Source: Carya illinoinensis (lineage: Eukaryota; Streptophyta; Magnoliopsida; Fagales; Juglandaceae). Taken from it: a stretch of DNA of 64,000 bases. A program made the position numbers and the translations under genes. Under the pieces are notes generated by a model. The model saw only the letters and a program-made list of their open reading frames with translations, was not told the DNA's origin and searched no databases. The stretch lies in contig NC_056762.1 of NCBI RefSeq assembly GCF_018687715.1, positions 39,202,864-39,266,863 of the forward strand, given 5' to 3'. Positions 1-13,640 of this stretch are shown one piece after another (the first letter of the stretch is position 1; every line of letters starts with the position of its first letter).

Positions 1-3000
1 GGCTCTGGCTCTACGGGAGGGAAGGAGGGGGTGAGGCTAGGGCTCGAGGGAGGGTCCGTGGTTCCTGAGGGAGAGGAGAGAGAGCAGGAGGGAGGGAAAA
101 TGAGATCTCAATCCTATTCAGTGCAGCTACACTATTAGTAAATGAAGTGTCTATATGTAAACTTTCTATTAGATGCCATCTTTTAGGGGAGAGCGAGGTG
201 ACCTACGGGAAGATATTCTCTTTATTTTATCTTATGCTGAAAGGAAAAGAAGATTTTTTTTTTTTTTTTTTTTTGAAAAAAACCAATTTGATAACATAGA
301 AAAATTTGTCTTCTTCAATAACAATGTTAAAACAAGAACTTTGTAAAATCATTTTATGAGCATGTTTTGTTTTGTAGTAATTTATATTTTGGACTCCTTT
401 TTTTTTTTTTTGAAAAAATAGTTGAGTAATATGAGACATGCAAACCGAGTGCTTGATTCTAATTCTGCATTTTTTGCAGGAGGAAAAAAATAAAAGAAAC
501 AAAGAGTCTCGAGTAAAGGATTAATGCAACCTAGAGATCATCATGCATCTCGACTTTATAAATGCCTCCGTGCTCGAACGAGTAAGGTTGTGTTTGGTAA
601 ATAAAGTAGTTGGTTATTCCTATTTATAAACAGTTTATTAATATTTTTAAATTATTTATAATTTTATTTTATTTTTTTTTATTACTATTCATATATCATT
701 TAAAATCAGCTCTAACATATGAACGTATCCTTAAACATATATAGAAAATAGGGATGATGTTTCATGCATTTTCGCACATCCAGTACCTTGATCCACTCCA
801 TCTCGGTCTCCCCAAAAAGCTAGGATCCATCTCCTGTGAAACAGGTGGCCGTGGTTTTATGTGGACAAAGTTGCGACAATTTATTGTAGAGAAAGTACAT
901 CAATTTTATTGAGGAGTATTACAAACACGGATGGATTATATTAAATAAAACTTATAAATTGATATAACATTATAAAATCGATTAGATCTACTTTATAATA
1001 AAAGTAATTTTACAATTTAACATATCTAATATCATATCAAATCACATCAATTTATAATTTTACTTTTGTACAATCTCTTTATAATTAAAGTATTTCCTTG
1101 TTTACTTGCACCAAACCTTAAAACCAAGCTCAAGGGGTAACTAATAATAAACACTCATTCACTCTATATATATATGGGTTCGTTTTGGTTTCTTTTTCTC
1201 TTAATGGGAGGCAATAGACAAGCTAAGCAAATCACTCTCAATAATTACATACAAGTCTATATAATATACAAAAGCGGAATGCACATGACGTGCACTTGTG
1301 GGATGAACCAGATACTTAGTGAATCTTATTTTTCCATTAGAAGGGGCTCATATATATTTGCAGTACCTCCTATGAATAGTTTGTGGGTATGAAAAGTTCC
1401 TAACGTGTTAGTTAAGTGCCCGGTTCTTCAATAGATTGACCTATAATGATATCTACAGCTTCTAGTCCATATCTATATCTTATATAATTTTTTGAAATTT
1501 GCTCTATAGTAGCATGTCATCATGATTAACTTCTACCTGATTTTTTAATCATCAAATGAAAATTTATTTTATAAAAGCCATCCCGTTCACTCTCTATTTA
1601 TGTTATTTATTTTGATAGAAAATTAAAATGATTAGCACAATTTCTCATCATGAGGAAGTTATCTCATGTTTGCTTTTGGATGAAAAAATTACTAATTGAA
1701 GTGGAAGGTTTCTTCAAACTATGAGTAGCTAGATCAAGTATTCAATCAAATGATATTGAGCATGTTTCCCACCTTTTCTCAAAAACCAAGTAGGCTATCT
1801 CTTTGCAAAATTGTGCTCAATTTCATATGTGGCAATTCCGCTAAATTTCTTCTATAGTTGGGGGAAGAATCAGTACAATCAAAATGAATCATTTCATTCC
1901 GAATTAAAATATCCAGAATGAATCAAATCTCTCCAAATGGGATTTAAACATATGACCAATCAATTAATAGCCGACCACTAAAGCAACGGTAGTATTTATA
2001 TCATTTGTATGTGCGGCTAATTTCGTATGATTTTTAAGGTAAAAGAGCACCTAATCAATTCAAAACAAAAATAATTAATATAAACAAAGGTCCATGATTT
2101 TCCTTCCCCTGGAAGGCTCTTCCCAGCTTGTTGGCCCACAACAGGAGGGATTGGAACCCCAGAACACCATGATCTCTAATGGGTGAGATAAAGGTTTTTC
2201 AAAAACATAAAGGCTATCAAACAAGCAGCATTATTATCAAATATTGGCCCCAACTTATTATTGTTGTTTATTGCGATGAATTACACTCTTTCTCATAAAA
2301 ACTACTTACACTAAGGAAATGTCAGCTCCTTACTCATGTATTTGATAAAAGCTTTCACGTTACCTGCTTACCCGATTTCTATATACACAACCTTTCCTTT
2401 GAAAAAAAAAAAACATCCGGCGATCTACAGCTCCCGAGGAATAAAAATCACTCTCAAACAACAACGTCTAGAGATGGAGATAAGCCGCAATCAAAATATT
2501 AAAATAGAGAAAATATTTATAAGCGATAATGAACATAGAAATGAACATATCATATACAAATACAATAACATCCAAAATAAGAAGATAGATTAAGATAAAA
2601 ATATAAATAAAATGTAAATCGATCGACTACCACATGAGATTTTGTTCTAGATTAACCGAGAAGTTGAGCTAAGCGATCTATTGAATGAAGGGCACGAATG
2701 AATGAACTGATCATTGATTGCCCCTATATATGTAAAACCTTATATATTGAAGATCTTATGGTTCAAAATTTAAATTATATGTACTTTTCTAATTCTTATT
2801 GGTAACAAAAGGACGTTTTGCAATATACGTACGTACGTACCAAAGTAAATTATTGTGCTTATATATATATTGTTATCGATCGGTTAAACAAACCGAAACT
2901 GGCCGGGGAAAATAAACTGAAATTAACCAAAGCATATTAAGTAGACTAGTCCACATAATATATAAAATCAAGGGACACATGCATGCCCTAAGTTGGCTCC

Positions 3001-3095
3001 CCAACGGCAGAACATTTCAAACTCCTAAAGTCTCCACACATGACATGCATGCTGATGCAAAAGGTAGCTACCGGTCCACTGCGAGTACTCATGTG
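1..3095. other. Intergenic region, no gene recognised
   Basis: I see no convincing coding region here. The first 100 bases are purine-rich, and the rest is AT-rich with poly-T runs near 254-274 and 399-412. Short open frames have biased composition and no recognisable domain. One copy of an AT-rich MITE family lies at about 950-1092 and is listed separately. The stretch lies downstream of the lactate dehydrogenase gene and includes its 3' untranslated region just below 3096. Confidence 0.6.
950..1092. repeat. AT-rich MITE, family 1 copy A
   Basis: This AT-rich palindromic segment shares an ordered series of motifs with 5401-5560, 36928-37050 and 39167-39312. The shared blocks are a GTAATTTTACAATTTAACATA-like core (here in the 1001-1025 area), a TCAATTTATAA block and a final TTTGTACAATCTCTTTATA-like block. 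Such short, dispersed, non-coding AT-rich elements with internal inverted repeats fit miniature inverted-repeat transposable elements. The ends and target duplication were not resolved. Confidence 0.45.
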
Positions 3096-4531
3096 TCATA
3101 TCTTCAACTGGTTTTGCACCTCGAGGATGGTCTTAGCCGACTCCCTCAGCTGTTGCGCCTCCTCATCCGTGAGATGAACGTTGGCGACGCCCAGGACACC
3201 GACCCTACCAAGCTGTGCCGGCAAGCTCAAGAACAGGTCCCCACCTTCAATTCCATAGAACCCCCTTGCAAGTACGGATATTGGGTGGATCTTCCTCTGG
3301 TTTCTGAGTATGGACCGAGCCAGGTTTGCCACCGAGTACCCAATCGCCCACGACGTGTACCCCTTGAGGCTGATCACTTCGTAAGCACCGCCGATGACCG
3401 CTTTGTGAATATTCGCCAAGGTTTCCTTTTCGTAAGCGATTTGTTGTTTTTCTAGGAAGCTCAGTATGGGCACGCCGCCGACACTTATGCTCGACCATAG
3501 CGCCACCGAGCTATCACCATGCTCCCCAACTATGAAAGCCTACATTAATTAATCATGAAGCAAACGGTGGGTTAGCTAAGCAAGCTGCTGTTCCTCATAT
3601 ATATGGGCTTTATTTAGTCGTTTTCGTACTTAGTAGAAAAGGTTATCACAACATAAATGGATCAATGAAAGCCAAGTGTAAAGAAACTTGTAAATCTTTC
3701 TCAAATTTCCCACGAATGGATGTAAAATTCAAAACACTTTGTCAATTGTTAGTATAAGTTATAACCTTACTAGTTACGACCAAACTTGCATGGCTTCTCA
3801 AGTAAAACTAAAATGACATATATCTTGAAAAAAATGAAAATCGATGTTATGTTTTCAAACAAACATTATCCGACGGAGCAGTACTGTCTGCTTAAACGGA
3901 ACTTGGAGCTCCATGCACTCACCTGCACATCCTGAGCACTGACGTCAAGATGATCTGCAATGAGGAACCGAAACCGGGAAGAATCCAGATTCGTGCCAGA
4001 CCCTATAACCCGGTTCGACGGGAAACCGGATATCTTCCATGCCACGTAAGTCAGCACATCCACGGGATTGGAAACGATCAGCAGAATAGATTCGGGGGAG
4101 TACTGCGCGAGCGGGGGTATGATCTTCTGGAAAAGAGCCACATTCCTCTGGAGGAGGTTCAGCCTAGACTCGTCTTGGATTTGGCGGGCCCCGGCCGTGA
4201 CAATGCAGAGATCTGATCCCGAGGTGACAGAGTAATCGACTGAGGCGATGATTTTGGTGCGGGGGAGGAAGGCGGCGGCATGCTGAAGGTCGAGCATTTC
4301 GCCGCGGAGCTTTTCAGCCTTGGCGTCGACGAGGACGAGCTCGTCGGCGAGGTCTTGGGTTAGGATGGTTTGGGCTATGGCCATGCCCACATTACCGGCT
4401 CCGATGACCGAGATCTTGGTGTGGCGTTTGGTCGGGGAGGGAGGAGCGGCGCTGTGGATGGGCTTGAAGAAGGCCTGGGTTAGGTCCAGGCCTCCCGGTC
4501 CCAATGACAAGTTTGAAGAACTCTTCTGCAT
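3096..4531 (-). CDS. LDH: L-lactate dehydrogenase, two exons
   Basis: Reduces pyruvate to L-lactate with NADH in the cytosol; in plants this is linked to fermentation under low oxygen. Exon 1 is 3923-4531 and exon 2 is 3096-3539, joined in phase 0 across a GT..AG intron (3540-3922). The product is 350 residues, the usual plant length. The Rossmann motif GAGNVG is at residues 44-49. Substrate-loop residues GARQ (114-117) and ESR (121-123) include the Gln that distinguishes lactate from malate dehydrogenase. Asp183 and Arg186 lie in NLDSSRFR, and catalytic His210 lies in GEHGDS at the start of exon 2. The start at 4531 was chosen because the N-terminus is plant-like ([16 protein letters not shown]), and because an upstream in-frame ATG at 4612 lies only about 17 bases from a TATA box. 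No disabling mutation was seen. Confidence 0.95.
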
Positions 4532-4628
4532 TATGAAAACTGAGAAAATTATTGATGGAAGAGATTTAGCTGTTTGTATAACTTTGTACGTAGGATTTGT
4601 TGCGTAGAGCAATGGCGGAGTTGTGGAC

Positions 4629-4635
4629 TTTTATA
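4629..4635 (-). promoter_or_regulatory. Candidate TATA box of the LDH gene
   Basis: Read on the minus strand this is TATAAAA, about 100 bases upstream of the chosen LDH start codon. The spacing suits a core promoter with a 60-70 base 5' leader. This is a motif match only; no transcript data were available. Confidence 0.5.
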
Positions 4636-7536
4636 TTGATCGGAAGGAAAGAAAGAAGATCTAGAACAGTTGGAGTAGGGAGAACGTTCAATGTTCTCGA
4701 TGAAAGAACAACCGACTTAACTTATTTCTCCTGGACCGAAACATTAGGAAGTATGTACCAACGCCCTTTGCCTTTTTGCTTTAACCACCCTCTCTAAGTA
4801 AAGTCTACCACGGACCATGGTTTTTGCATTTAAACCAATGGCAACTTTATTTTACCATGAAAATCTTATATATTCTATTACTTTTCATTTCTATTTTTAA
4901 ATTATATTCGTCCATTCATTGATAGATATATAAAGATAATAAATAATACTTTTAACATTTAGTTTGACCTATAAAATAATTAAGAAATAATAAATAATAT
5001 TTTTCTTTCAACTCATTACTTTATATTAGATTAATGGCCGGGCGGTGTTAATGTGCCGCCCAGCTGTGTCTATTAGCACAAACTTTCTCTTTTACTTTTT
5101 TAGTTTATTTTTTTACATTTTTAATATATTTAAATATTTAAAAAAAATATACAAATATATTAAAAGTAACTTTTTTAATTATTAGGTAAAAAAATTAAAA
5201 ATAAATAAATACATGAACAATTAAAATAAAGGGACAAACTCATAGAACATATTAACATTTTCCTTAAATTAATTTATAGGACAGTGCTATTGTGTTGCCC
5301 AGCTCTTATTTCTTGGCATGCCTGCTAGCTAGTGCAATCTGTCTATTTTTTTAAACATTTTTTAATATGTTTTAAGTATTTTTAAAAAGAAAAATATATT
5401 AACTATAAAAGAATTACATAAAAGTAATTCTACAATCTGACGTAACTTGATGTAATATGTCAGATTGTAAAATTACTTTTAATATAAAATAAATCTAACG
5501 GACCAAGTGAAATCAAGTTAATTTATGAGTTTATTTTTATGTAATTTATTTCTATATCAGTTCTTTTTATAAAAATACTCACACATTCACTGGTGGTAAT
5601 TATTTTAACCATTTAAAAAATATATATCTATATATATATATATATATATATATTAACGGTCAAATCCAGGGACAAACCCAAGGCAGACTAGCATTTTCCT
5701 AATTTATATACTTTCGACGCGATCCAACTTAACATAATCTTTAACCGACATGGTAAGGTGAATTATTAACCCTAGCTACTCAGTACACAAATTGCACAAG
5801 CTTTTGACAATGCAAGTGGACCAACAATATGCACGTAGGGAGAGGAGTCAGGACCCACACCATGTTAGCGTGTGTGTTGAACGCGGACAAGAAGGATCGT
5901 GAGGGTCAGGCGCGGTAGGCTGGTAGTCAAGGTTTGTAGAGCAAGTAAAATGGGAAGAACGAAGGAAAGTAATGAATCAACAGAGTGCGCAATACGCACG
6001 GTGTTCGTGCACGTTAGGTCAGCAGGCAAAGTCAAGGAAATGAATTCATCATGATGAAGAGGCCCGCTTTCTTGTGGGTTTCTTATACCGACTCCAATCA
6101 AAGCCCGACCTGCCAGCCGGATCCTTACGTTCTATATGGCTAAATTTCTTGGTTTGGTACCCACCCCACTCTAATCAAAAGCTAGCTAAATGGTAATGTA
6201 AACGCGTCGAATATCTTTGCTTTTGAACGGGAGGTATTTGAGTTGAATAGAAAAATCTCCGATTTGGGTTCATTTGTATTTAATTTTGTGAAAGTAGAAG
6301 TTGAAGACTTTATTCTCGATATAAACTTCATGTTGTGACGTGCTTTGCAAATTCGTTTCGATTTTCATTTTCTCCTTGTGAATTATTACTTATTTTAAAA
6401 GTTTAAATTATTATAATATCATATAAAATCACTACTTATTTTAAAAATTTAAACTGAAAGAAAATTATTAATTTTATTATTTATATTTATGTTTTAACAC
6501 TTTTATCATTAGATAAATTATTATGTGAAAGAAAACTGAGAATATATATTTTTAATTAAAATATATTAAAAAATGATGTTTATATATATATATATCATAT
6601 TTTAAATTATTTTAAAATATCATACGAAGAAATTGAATAATGTTACTTTACCCTTTCATTTTGGCTATTTGTGTATTTAATTTTTTTTTCTTTTACTTAT
6701 TGATTAAGGAAGTAACTATTAGTGTATTGATATTTTTTTTATATTTTTTAAAAATATTTAAAAAAATTAAATATATATATATAAAATAATAATAATTAAA
6801 GAATGGAATTTGGCCAAGATGGCACGGCACCCTAGCAGCACTCTAAGAAATTATATGACCGGAAATAATAGAAATATTGTCGCATTGCTTAAGCATATTT
6901 AAAGTGAGAAAAAAGGTATACGGAAACTTTTTCAAAAAGAAAAAGGTCAAAACAAAGTGTTGGTTTATTTTTATTAGATAAATATTTACGGAGACATCAG
7001 CTCTAATAGTTGAAACTTGAGAGATTTGAATCCCCTGCAATAGATGATGAATGGTACTGAAGACTATATATAGGTGGTCCCATTCTGCAATAAATTAGTA
7101 AATAAATCAAAATATTAGTTGCTCTCTAAAGGAGTAAGCCTAATTCCAATATAACCAACGGCAAAGAAGACTTTTTTACGAGTCTAAGAACATGGTTTCC
7201 CATATCTAAACCGGAAGTTTCAAACATTCATATGTCCACCAAAAATAAAAGAGACCGCATTCATATCTTCCTACATGTGGTGTGGTTACTCTTCTCTCTC
7301 TCTTTTTCGAGATTACTATCTACTTAAGAAATTGTAATTCTTTTTATGATTGAATAGATAGTCTTTTTATGATTATGAGATTCACGCTAATTAGAAGTAT
7401 TTATGGAAAAATTGTAATTCTCATGTCACATTTTAGTGTTTTGATTCTACGGAACGTTCATTCTTGCGATCACAAGTTTAGCATTCTCTACTTACTCTAG
7501 AGTTGCTTGCCATTTTGTGGCGACGAAATCCCATTT
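4636..7536. other. Intergenic region upstream of LDH
   Basis: No gene is recognised. The region holds the LDH promoter side, long AT-rich stretches, a TA repeat at about 5627-5652 and one MITE copy at 5401-5560. A more GC-balanced stretch at about 5830-6120 has short open frames, but I cannot match them to any family. Confidence 0.55.
5401..5560. repeat. AT-rich MITE, family 1 copy B
   Basis: An inverted repeat is visible: AGTAATTCTACAATCTGAC at about 5421-5440 is answered by GTCAGATTGTAAAATTACT at about 5458-5477, around a 17-base loop. The right part carries the AAATAAATCTAACG and TTTATGAGTTTATTTTTAT blocks shared with the copies near 950, 36928 and 39167. It is non-coding. Confidence 0.5.
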
Positions 7537-7815
7537 TGTAATGTTCTAATTGAAGACTCAAACCACATAGGCTATATTTCAAAATGACTAGTCAATAATA
7601 TAATTTGAGTCACATTAGACCATTATAAAGAGTAAGAACTTCTTCTTTCCAAATAATGTGATATCTCATACACCACATACTCTTATCATTTATCATAATA
7701 TGGTATCGCAATAGATCCATTGTAAATAACACGGCTCAAATCTTGCATTTTTTGTTGGGATAGATTTTGATATCATTTGTAATGCCCAATGGAAAAACTA
7801 CATCACATTACCTAT
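7537..7815 (-). mobile_element. TRIM-like element, part 1 (LTR, internal part, LTR fragment)
   Basis: Two related segments of about 172-174 bases flank a 67-base spacer. Copy 1 is 7537-7710. Copy 2 begins at 7778 and, after interruption by the gypsy element, resumes at 17133-17266. Both begin TGTAATG and end near GTATCRCA on the plus strand, and share CTATATT-CAAAATGA-TAGT-AAT, ATTATAAAGA and AACTTCTTCTT blocks. The spacer (7711-7777) ends in TTTGATATCAT. Read on the minus strand this resembles a decayed initiator-Met tRNA primer-binding site just inside the 5' LTR. Short LTRs with a tiny non-coding interior fit a terminal-repeat retrotransposon in miniature. Flanks CATTT (7532-7536) and CCTTT (17267-17271) could be an aged 5-bp target duplication with one mismatch. 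Confidence 0.6.
7811..7815. repeat. Target-site duplication of gypsy element, left
   Basis: CCTAT immediately precedes the terminal TG of the left LTR and is repeated exactly at 17128-17132, straight after the terminal CA of the right LTR. A 5-bp duplication is the normal footprint of Ty3/gypsy integrase. Confidence 0.9.
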
Positions 7816-9643
7816 TGTGACGCCCCCAACTCTCACGTACGGACACGTGGAAATCAAAGCGTCCAGACGATGACAACACGGGTCACACATCCCATCGCCA
7901 AGTGCCAAGTGTGTGTACATGCAACAAGTGTACTATAAAATCACGCAGTGGATAATAAAATTTTTATAAATAAGTACCAGAATTTTTGTTTAATACAAAT
8001 CCGTTTAAACCACACATAATAAAATATTACAAGTCTCAAATATTGTTTCAAACCAAGTTACAAGACTTAAATTTAGTAGAGATAATTTTTAAACATAAAA
8101 GACTTCAAGTCAAAACTCTGGCGGAGCCGCCTCCTCGGGTTCAGCCTCTTCCTCTTCCTCAACATTTGCATCAAAATCTACGGTACCAAAATGGTGCCGC
8201 AGGTAAGTAATATTCCAAAAGCCACAAGATAAAAATATATTAAACTCAACAAAATGCATGAAAGAATGCCAAATGCACATATTCCATAAATTCACATTTT
8301 TTCCACGCACGCTAAAAAACTCATTTTGGCCCAAAAACATATCTTTTAAAACCAGTCCTTGCCATTATCTCAGATAATGGTCCAAACCAAAGAAACCACC
8401 ATTTTTTCAGAAAATGGATCACAATAACCTCAAACAAAACCTCGTCATTTTTCCAGAAAAATGCCCGTATCCAATATCCAAAACTCGTTCCAATTTATTG
8501 CGTGTACCATGATCTCCCTAGGGATCATCCGCACACTCTGGCTCCTATATCACATCACAGGTAACGACTACGCATGTGACACCTAAACGAGCGATACACA
8601 GTCTCGCGCCTAGCGCGTACCTGGACCAGGCCATCTTCTAGTCCCCGCCAACCTAGGGACTACGGAGTCGACACGACAGCGTTACTGTATCGTGCGATCT
8701 GGTCGTCACCCAACGATAACCCAGGGAATGTCACTCAGTATTATCCACTCCCGAGTGACCAGAGGAGCTCCACCGAGATAATACCCCATCCCGGCTTGGG
8801 GTCGTGATACACATGCACCCAAAAATCTATTTACACTGATAAAACTAATTTTTCTCAGTTTAATATATGCACATAAATGTACCATGCAATGCACACCTCA
8901 AGACATAATTTGTCCAACAAATAACAATATCAACAATAACCAAACAACTCCGTCCTCAAATCCATCCAACTCCTCAGACTCAGTCCGGAATAACCAACCA
9001 ATCAATGAATTTATTGTAAAAATAATAATATATTTAAATCTAAAATAGAGTTTGAAAAATACTTACAGCGCTATATGATAATTTTTGAAAGATCAAGGAG
9101 TTGCAAATGGCGGAGAAAAAGCAACATAACAGTGTAAAATATATTGTGGTCGTGGGTTGTAAAATACCCACTTTTGAACAGGGATAAATCAAGACTTGGC
9201 ATTGATAGAGAATGACCTAGAGGTGTTTATGAAACTAATGGAAGTGAGAGTTGGCCGTGGATAGCGGTGGAAGCGAAAAAATGGCAAAACAAAGATGAGC
9301 TCGTGGGAGCTGCTCCGACAACGGATCGGAGCTGGAAATTGGTGGTTTAGGACGGCAAGAGATAGGTGATGAAGTGGTGAAGAGATTGTGGCCGGAGGTG
9401 GAAAGACGGCGGCAGAAAAGCACAAAAACCGTGCGGCTTGGAGGAGCTCATGGCGGCTAACGGTGACTCGGATGGAGGTGAAATTTAGTGGAAAGGTTCA
9501 CTGGTCGGAGGGAAAGAAAACTGGATAGGTGGTGTAGGCCACGGTGGCCGAACGGTGGCGGTCTGGGCAGAGAAGCAAAATGGCGATAGTGAGAAGAGAG
9601 AGAACGTATCGCGCGAGGGAGAAGAACGATGGGGAAGAAGAAG

Positions 9644-9675
<32 letters not shown>

Positions 9676-10050
9676 GAAAAAGAGAAAAAGAAATGATGAG
9701 GAAAAGAAATGAGGTCCAATCCTCACCTCTGGAGTCCAGAAACTGATCCGACGAAAATAATTTTAAAAGATATAAAACGATTAAAATAATTTAAACATTA
9801 CATCAATCTAAAATATAATAAATAACTAGTAAAAATTAACAACTAAATTTTAAATCCAAAAACAAACTAAAATAAATTACACAGCAATTTAAACTCAAAA
9901 CGATAATTAATATTAAGAAAGCTCCACAAAACAAATATTACAATTAAATAAATCTAATTAAAATACGATAATTTAAAATAAAAGAACTAATATTTTAATT
10001 AAATTAAAATACTCCTTCAGTGAAAATATACGTAAAAACGGGGTATCACA
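7816..10050 (-). repeat. Gypsy 3' LTR
   Basis: Starts TGTGACGCCCCC and ends GGGTATCACA on the plus strand, giving TG..CA ends. It aligns along its length with 14866-17127. It contains a long GA-rich tract at about 9625-9710. Open frames here (for example 7986-8210 and 9189-9746) have near-copies in the other LTR and are not genes. Confidence 0.9.
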
Positions 10051-10064
10051 TCCTCCCCCCTTAA
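10051..10064 (-). promoter_or_regulatory. Polypurine tract of gypsy element
   Basis: On the minus strand this reads AAGGGGGGAGGA immediately before the 3' LTR. It is the expected RNase H-resistant primer for plus-strand DNA synthesis. Confidence 0.85.
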
Positions 10065-10149
10065 AATAAATTTCATCCTCGAAATTTGCAAGATCAAACA
10101 CTAACTTTAAGGCAATCCACAAGATTCCACTGAGGCCAAGTTTAAGAAA

Positions 10150-13100
10150 CGTACCGTCATTTACTCAAACAAATAGGGATACTACTCTCTCATGTCTGCT
10201 TCTCTCTCCTAGGAGAAATCTTAAGCTAACGGATCTCCCCATGCCACCTTTACCAAGGGTATCGTCTTGAATCTTAACTGTTACTCTTTCCAATCCATAA
10301 TCTATGAATGAACAATCTCATAAGTAAGATCCGGTTGCAGCTGAATACGCTCTGGGTTGACAAAGCGCGGCTCTTATTGTCCAAAACTCTTCTTCAAGGA
10401 TGATACATAGAAGACATCGTGAATTTCCTTAAAATATTCTGGCAATGCAATTCTATAAGCAACAGATCCTACATTCTCCAAAATCTGAAAAGGGCCAATA
10501 TATCTCGGATCCAGTTTCCTACTTTTACCAAAACGCTTAACTCCTTTCATGGGAGAGACTTTGAGATAAACCCAATCACCTTCTTCGAAAGATAAATCTC
10601 TCATTCTTGTATCTGCGTAACTTTTCTGACGACTCTGAGCTGCCGCCATTTTATCCCTTATAATCCGAACTTGACTTTGCATCTCTTAAATTATTTCAGG
10701 CCCAACTATTTTATTCTCCCCGACTTCATCTCAACACAATGGCGATATGCACTTCCTCCCGTAAAGAGCTTCATAAGGAGTCATCTGGATGGACGCATGG
10801 AAACTATTATTATAAGCAAATTCTATGAGCGGCAAATGATTTTTTCAACTTCCTTGTAATTCCATAACACATGCTCACAACATATCTTCAAGGGTCTGAA
10901 TAGTGAGCTCTGATTGACCGTCCGTCTGAGGATGATATGCAGTACTAAACTTAAACTTAGTACCCAATGCTGCCTGCAAACTTTTCCAAAACTGAGATGT
11001 GAACCTTGGGTCCCGATCCGATACAATACTCTTCGGTATACCGTGCAACCGCACTATCTTTTTTACGTACAAGCGAGTCAACTTACCCAAGGAATCAATG
11101 TTATTAACAGGCAATAAGCACTCTTAGTTAACCGGTCAACAATCACCCAAACCGAGTTCTTTCCACTAGGAGTCCTCGGTAAGCCCACTACAAAATTCAT
11201 CGTAATGTCGTCCCATTTTATCTCAGGAATAGGGAGGGGTTGAAGCATACCAGCGGGTCTTTCATGTTCGGCCTTAACTTGACGGCATGTATGACATCCC
11301 TCAATATACAAGGTGATATCCTTCTTCATCCCTTCCCACAAATAATTTTTCTTCAAATCCCGATACATCTTCGTACTGTCGAATTGAATAAGGGGCCGCA
11401 TGAGCTTCTGCCATACTTCGCTCTTTGAAGTCCGAATCTTTGGGGATTACTCTATGATCTCGGAACCGAAGAATTTCATCCTTATCCATACTATAATGCA
11501 ATGTCCCTTTAGATTTTCTAACTCTTTTTCTAATATCTAATAGTTTCGGGTCCTTCATTTGAAGAGTCTTCAATTTCTTAAAATCAACTACTCGAATATC
11601 AAGAATTGAAGATAACACTTCCTCTTGTTGTGAACTTTCAATAAGAAGTCTTCTCATCCCGCAAAGTAAAGAATCCAATCCTGACAATTTAGCTTCATCT
11701 TCCAAGTGCAACTTTCGACTCAAAGCATCTGCAACTATATTTGCCTTCCCTGGATAATACTTGATCTCGCACTGGTAATCACTAATTAACTTTAGCCATC
11801 GCCTCTGCCTCATGTTCAGATTCTTCTGAGAAAACAAATGTTTCAAACTCTTATGATCGGTGTAGACTTCACAAACTTCTCCATACAAATAGTGTCGCCA
11901 GATCTTAAGAGCAAACACAATCGCAGCCAATTCTAAATCATGCGTCGGATAATTCTTCTCGTGATCTTTTAGCTGATAAGATGCATAAGCAACAACTCGT
12001 CCCTCCTGCATAAGAACACATCACAATCCAAATTTAGACGCATCACTGAAAACTACAAACGGCTTATGCGGTTCTAGAAGTGCCAATACTGGTGCAGTTG
12101 TCAATCTCTTCTTAAATTCTTGAAAACTTCTCTCGCACTTGTCTGACCAAATAAATTCTGCATTCTTTCTAGTCAAAGCAGTGAGAGGTCCGGATAAGCG
12201 AGAAAATCCCTCTACAAATCTTCGATAAAATTCGGCAAGTCCCAAGAAACTCCGAATCCCACGCACGGTCGTTGGATGTTGCCATGACAAAATAGCTTCC
12301 ACCTTGTTAGGATCAACAGCCACACCATCTCGAGAAATTACATGTCCGAGAAATTTAACTTCTTCCAACCAAAATTCACATTTGCTGAGCTTTGCATACA
12401 ACTGGTATTCTCTTAATTTTCCAAGTACTAAACGAATATGATAAGCATGCTCTTCAAAATCTCGGAAATAAATTAAAATATCATCAATGAAAACCACCAT
12501 AAAGGAATCCAAATAAGGTCGAAATACCCAATTCATTAAATCCATAAAAGCTGTAGGGGCATTGGCTAACCCAAAAGGCATCACCTTAAATTCATAATGC
12601 CCATATATCGATCTAAAAGCAGTTTTGGGTATATCCTTATCTCTTATCCGCAACTGGTAGTATCCTAATCTCAAATCAATCTTCGAGAATACAGCTGCTC
12701 CTTGAAACTGATCAAATAAATCGTCGATCCGTGGAAGAGGATACTTATTCTTGATGGTTACCTTATTGAGTTCTCGATAATCAATGCACATTCTGAGAGT
12801 ACCATCTTTCTTCTTAACAAACAGCACTAGTGCACCCCATAGCGAAGTACTTGGTTGAATAAACCCCTTATCTACCAATTCTTGCAACTGAACATTCAAC
12901 TCTTTTAATTCAGCTGGTGCCATACGGTAAGGGGCTTTATGCACAGAGGCCGCTCCAGGTTCCAAGTTAATAACAAACTCCAATTCACGAACAGGGGGTA
13001 GCCTAGGCAAGTCATCCACAAATACGTCAGGAAATTCTTCCACAACTGGGATATCTACCAATGACTTCTTCTCAGATGGTGTAGACACCATTTGGACTAA

Positions 13101-13640
13101 AAAGGCATCCGCTCCACAAGCAATCTCTCTTCTCGCTTGAATTGCCGATATAACTACCGGCTTTTCTTTTAGTTTACTTCTCGTAAATTTCAAATAATCA
13201 CCATATGGGAGCTGAAAGCTAATTACTCGACTTCTACAATTAATACTTGCAGAATATCGATATAGCCAATCTATCCCAAGGATAATATCAAATCCCAACA
13301 GCTTGAATACCACCAAATCTGCATCAAGAAACCTTCCACCAAAATTCAAAGGACAACCCAACGCAACTTTAGAACACCACACCACTTCACCATTTGGGAG
13401 AGTCACTACTAATGATTTTGGCAAAGGTCCCGTAACCAGATTACATATCCAAGCGAAAGTGGAAGATACAAACGACTGAGATGCACCCAAATCAAACAAA
13501 GTGCAAGCATAAAATTCATATAAACGGACTCTTCCTAAACCAATCGCATTAATTAATGAAATCCAAATACAAAGAAGAAACCAAATCACACCAAAAATCA
13601 AATCCAAAATTAAATCAAATCCATACATGTAATCACTCCA
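10150..13640 (-). pseudogene. Gypsy pol: protease, RT, RNase H, integrase, chromodomain remnant
   Basis: Protease: [11 protein letters not shown] at about 13470-13505, with Leu where the active site normally has Ser or Thr after the catalytic Asp. Reverse transcriptase: about 12300-12930, with [15 protein letters not shown] and the catalytic [11 protein letters not shown] (FIDD at 12479-12490). RNase H: about 11690-12080, starting [11 protein letters not shown]; a TGA stop at 12021-12023 breaks it, with the same frame continuing on the other side. Integrase: about 10600-11400, with [25 protein letters not shown] and a downstream Glu, spread over several frames. The C-terminal piece (10374-10682) ends YVSSLKKSFGQ. 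Beyond it, in another frame, a KTIPLVKV-type stretch with internal stops looks like a lost chromodomain. Confidence 0.88.

Noticed and set aside
3950..4607. Plus-strand open frames opposite exon 1 of LDH
   Set aside because: Antisense shadows of a well-supported exon.
7986..8340. Small open frames (74 and 76 residues) with near-identical partner frames at 15036-15405
   Set aside because: They lie in the two LTRs of the gypsy element, so the similarity is due to the LTR pair and not to conserved genes.
9189..9746. Overlapping Phe/Ser- or Lys/Glu-rich frames
   Set aside because: They come from a GA/CT-rich tract in the LTR and occur again at 16247-16804; composition artefact.
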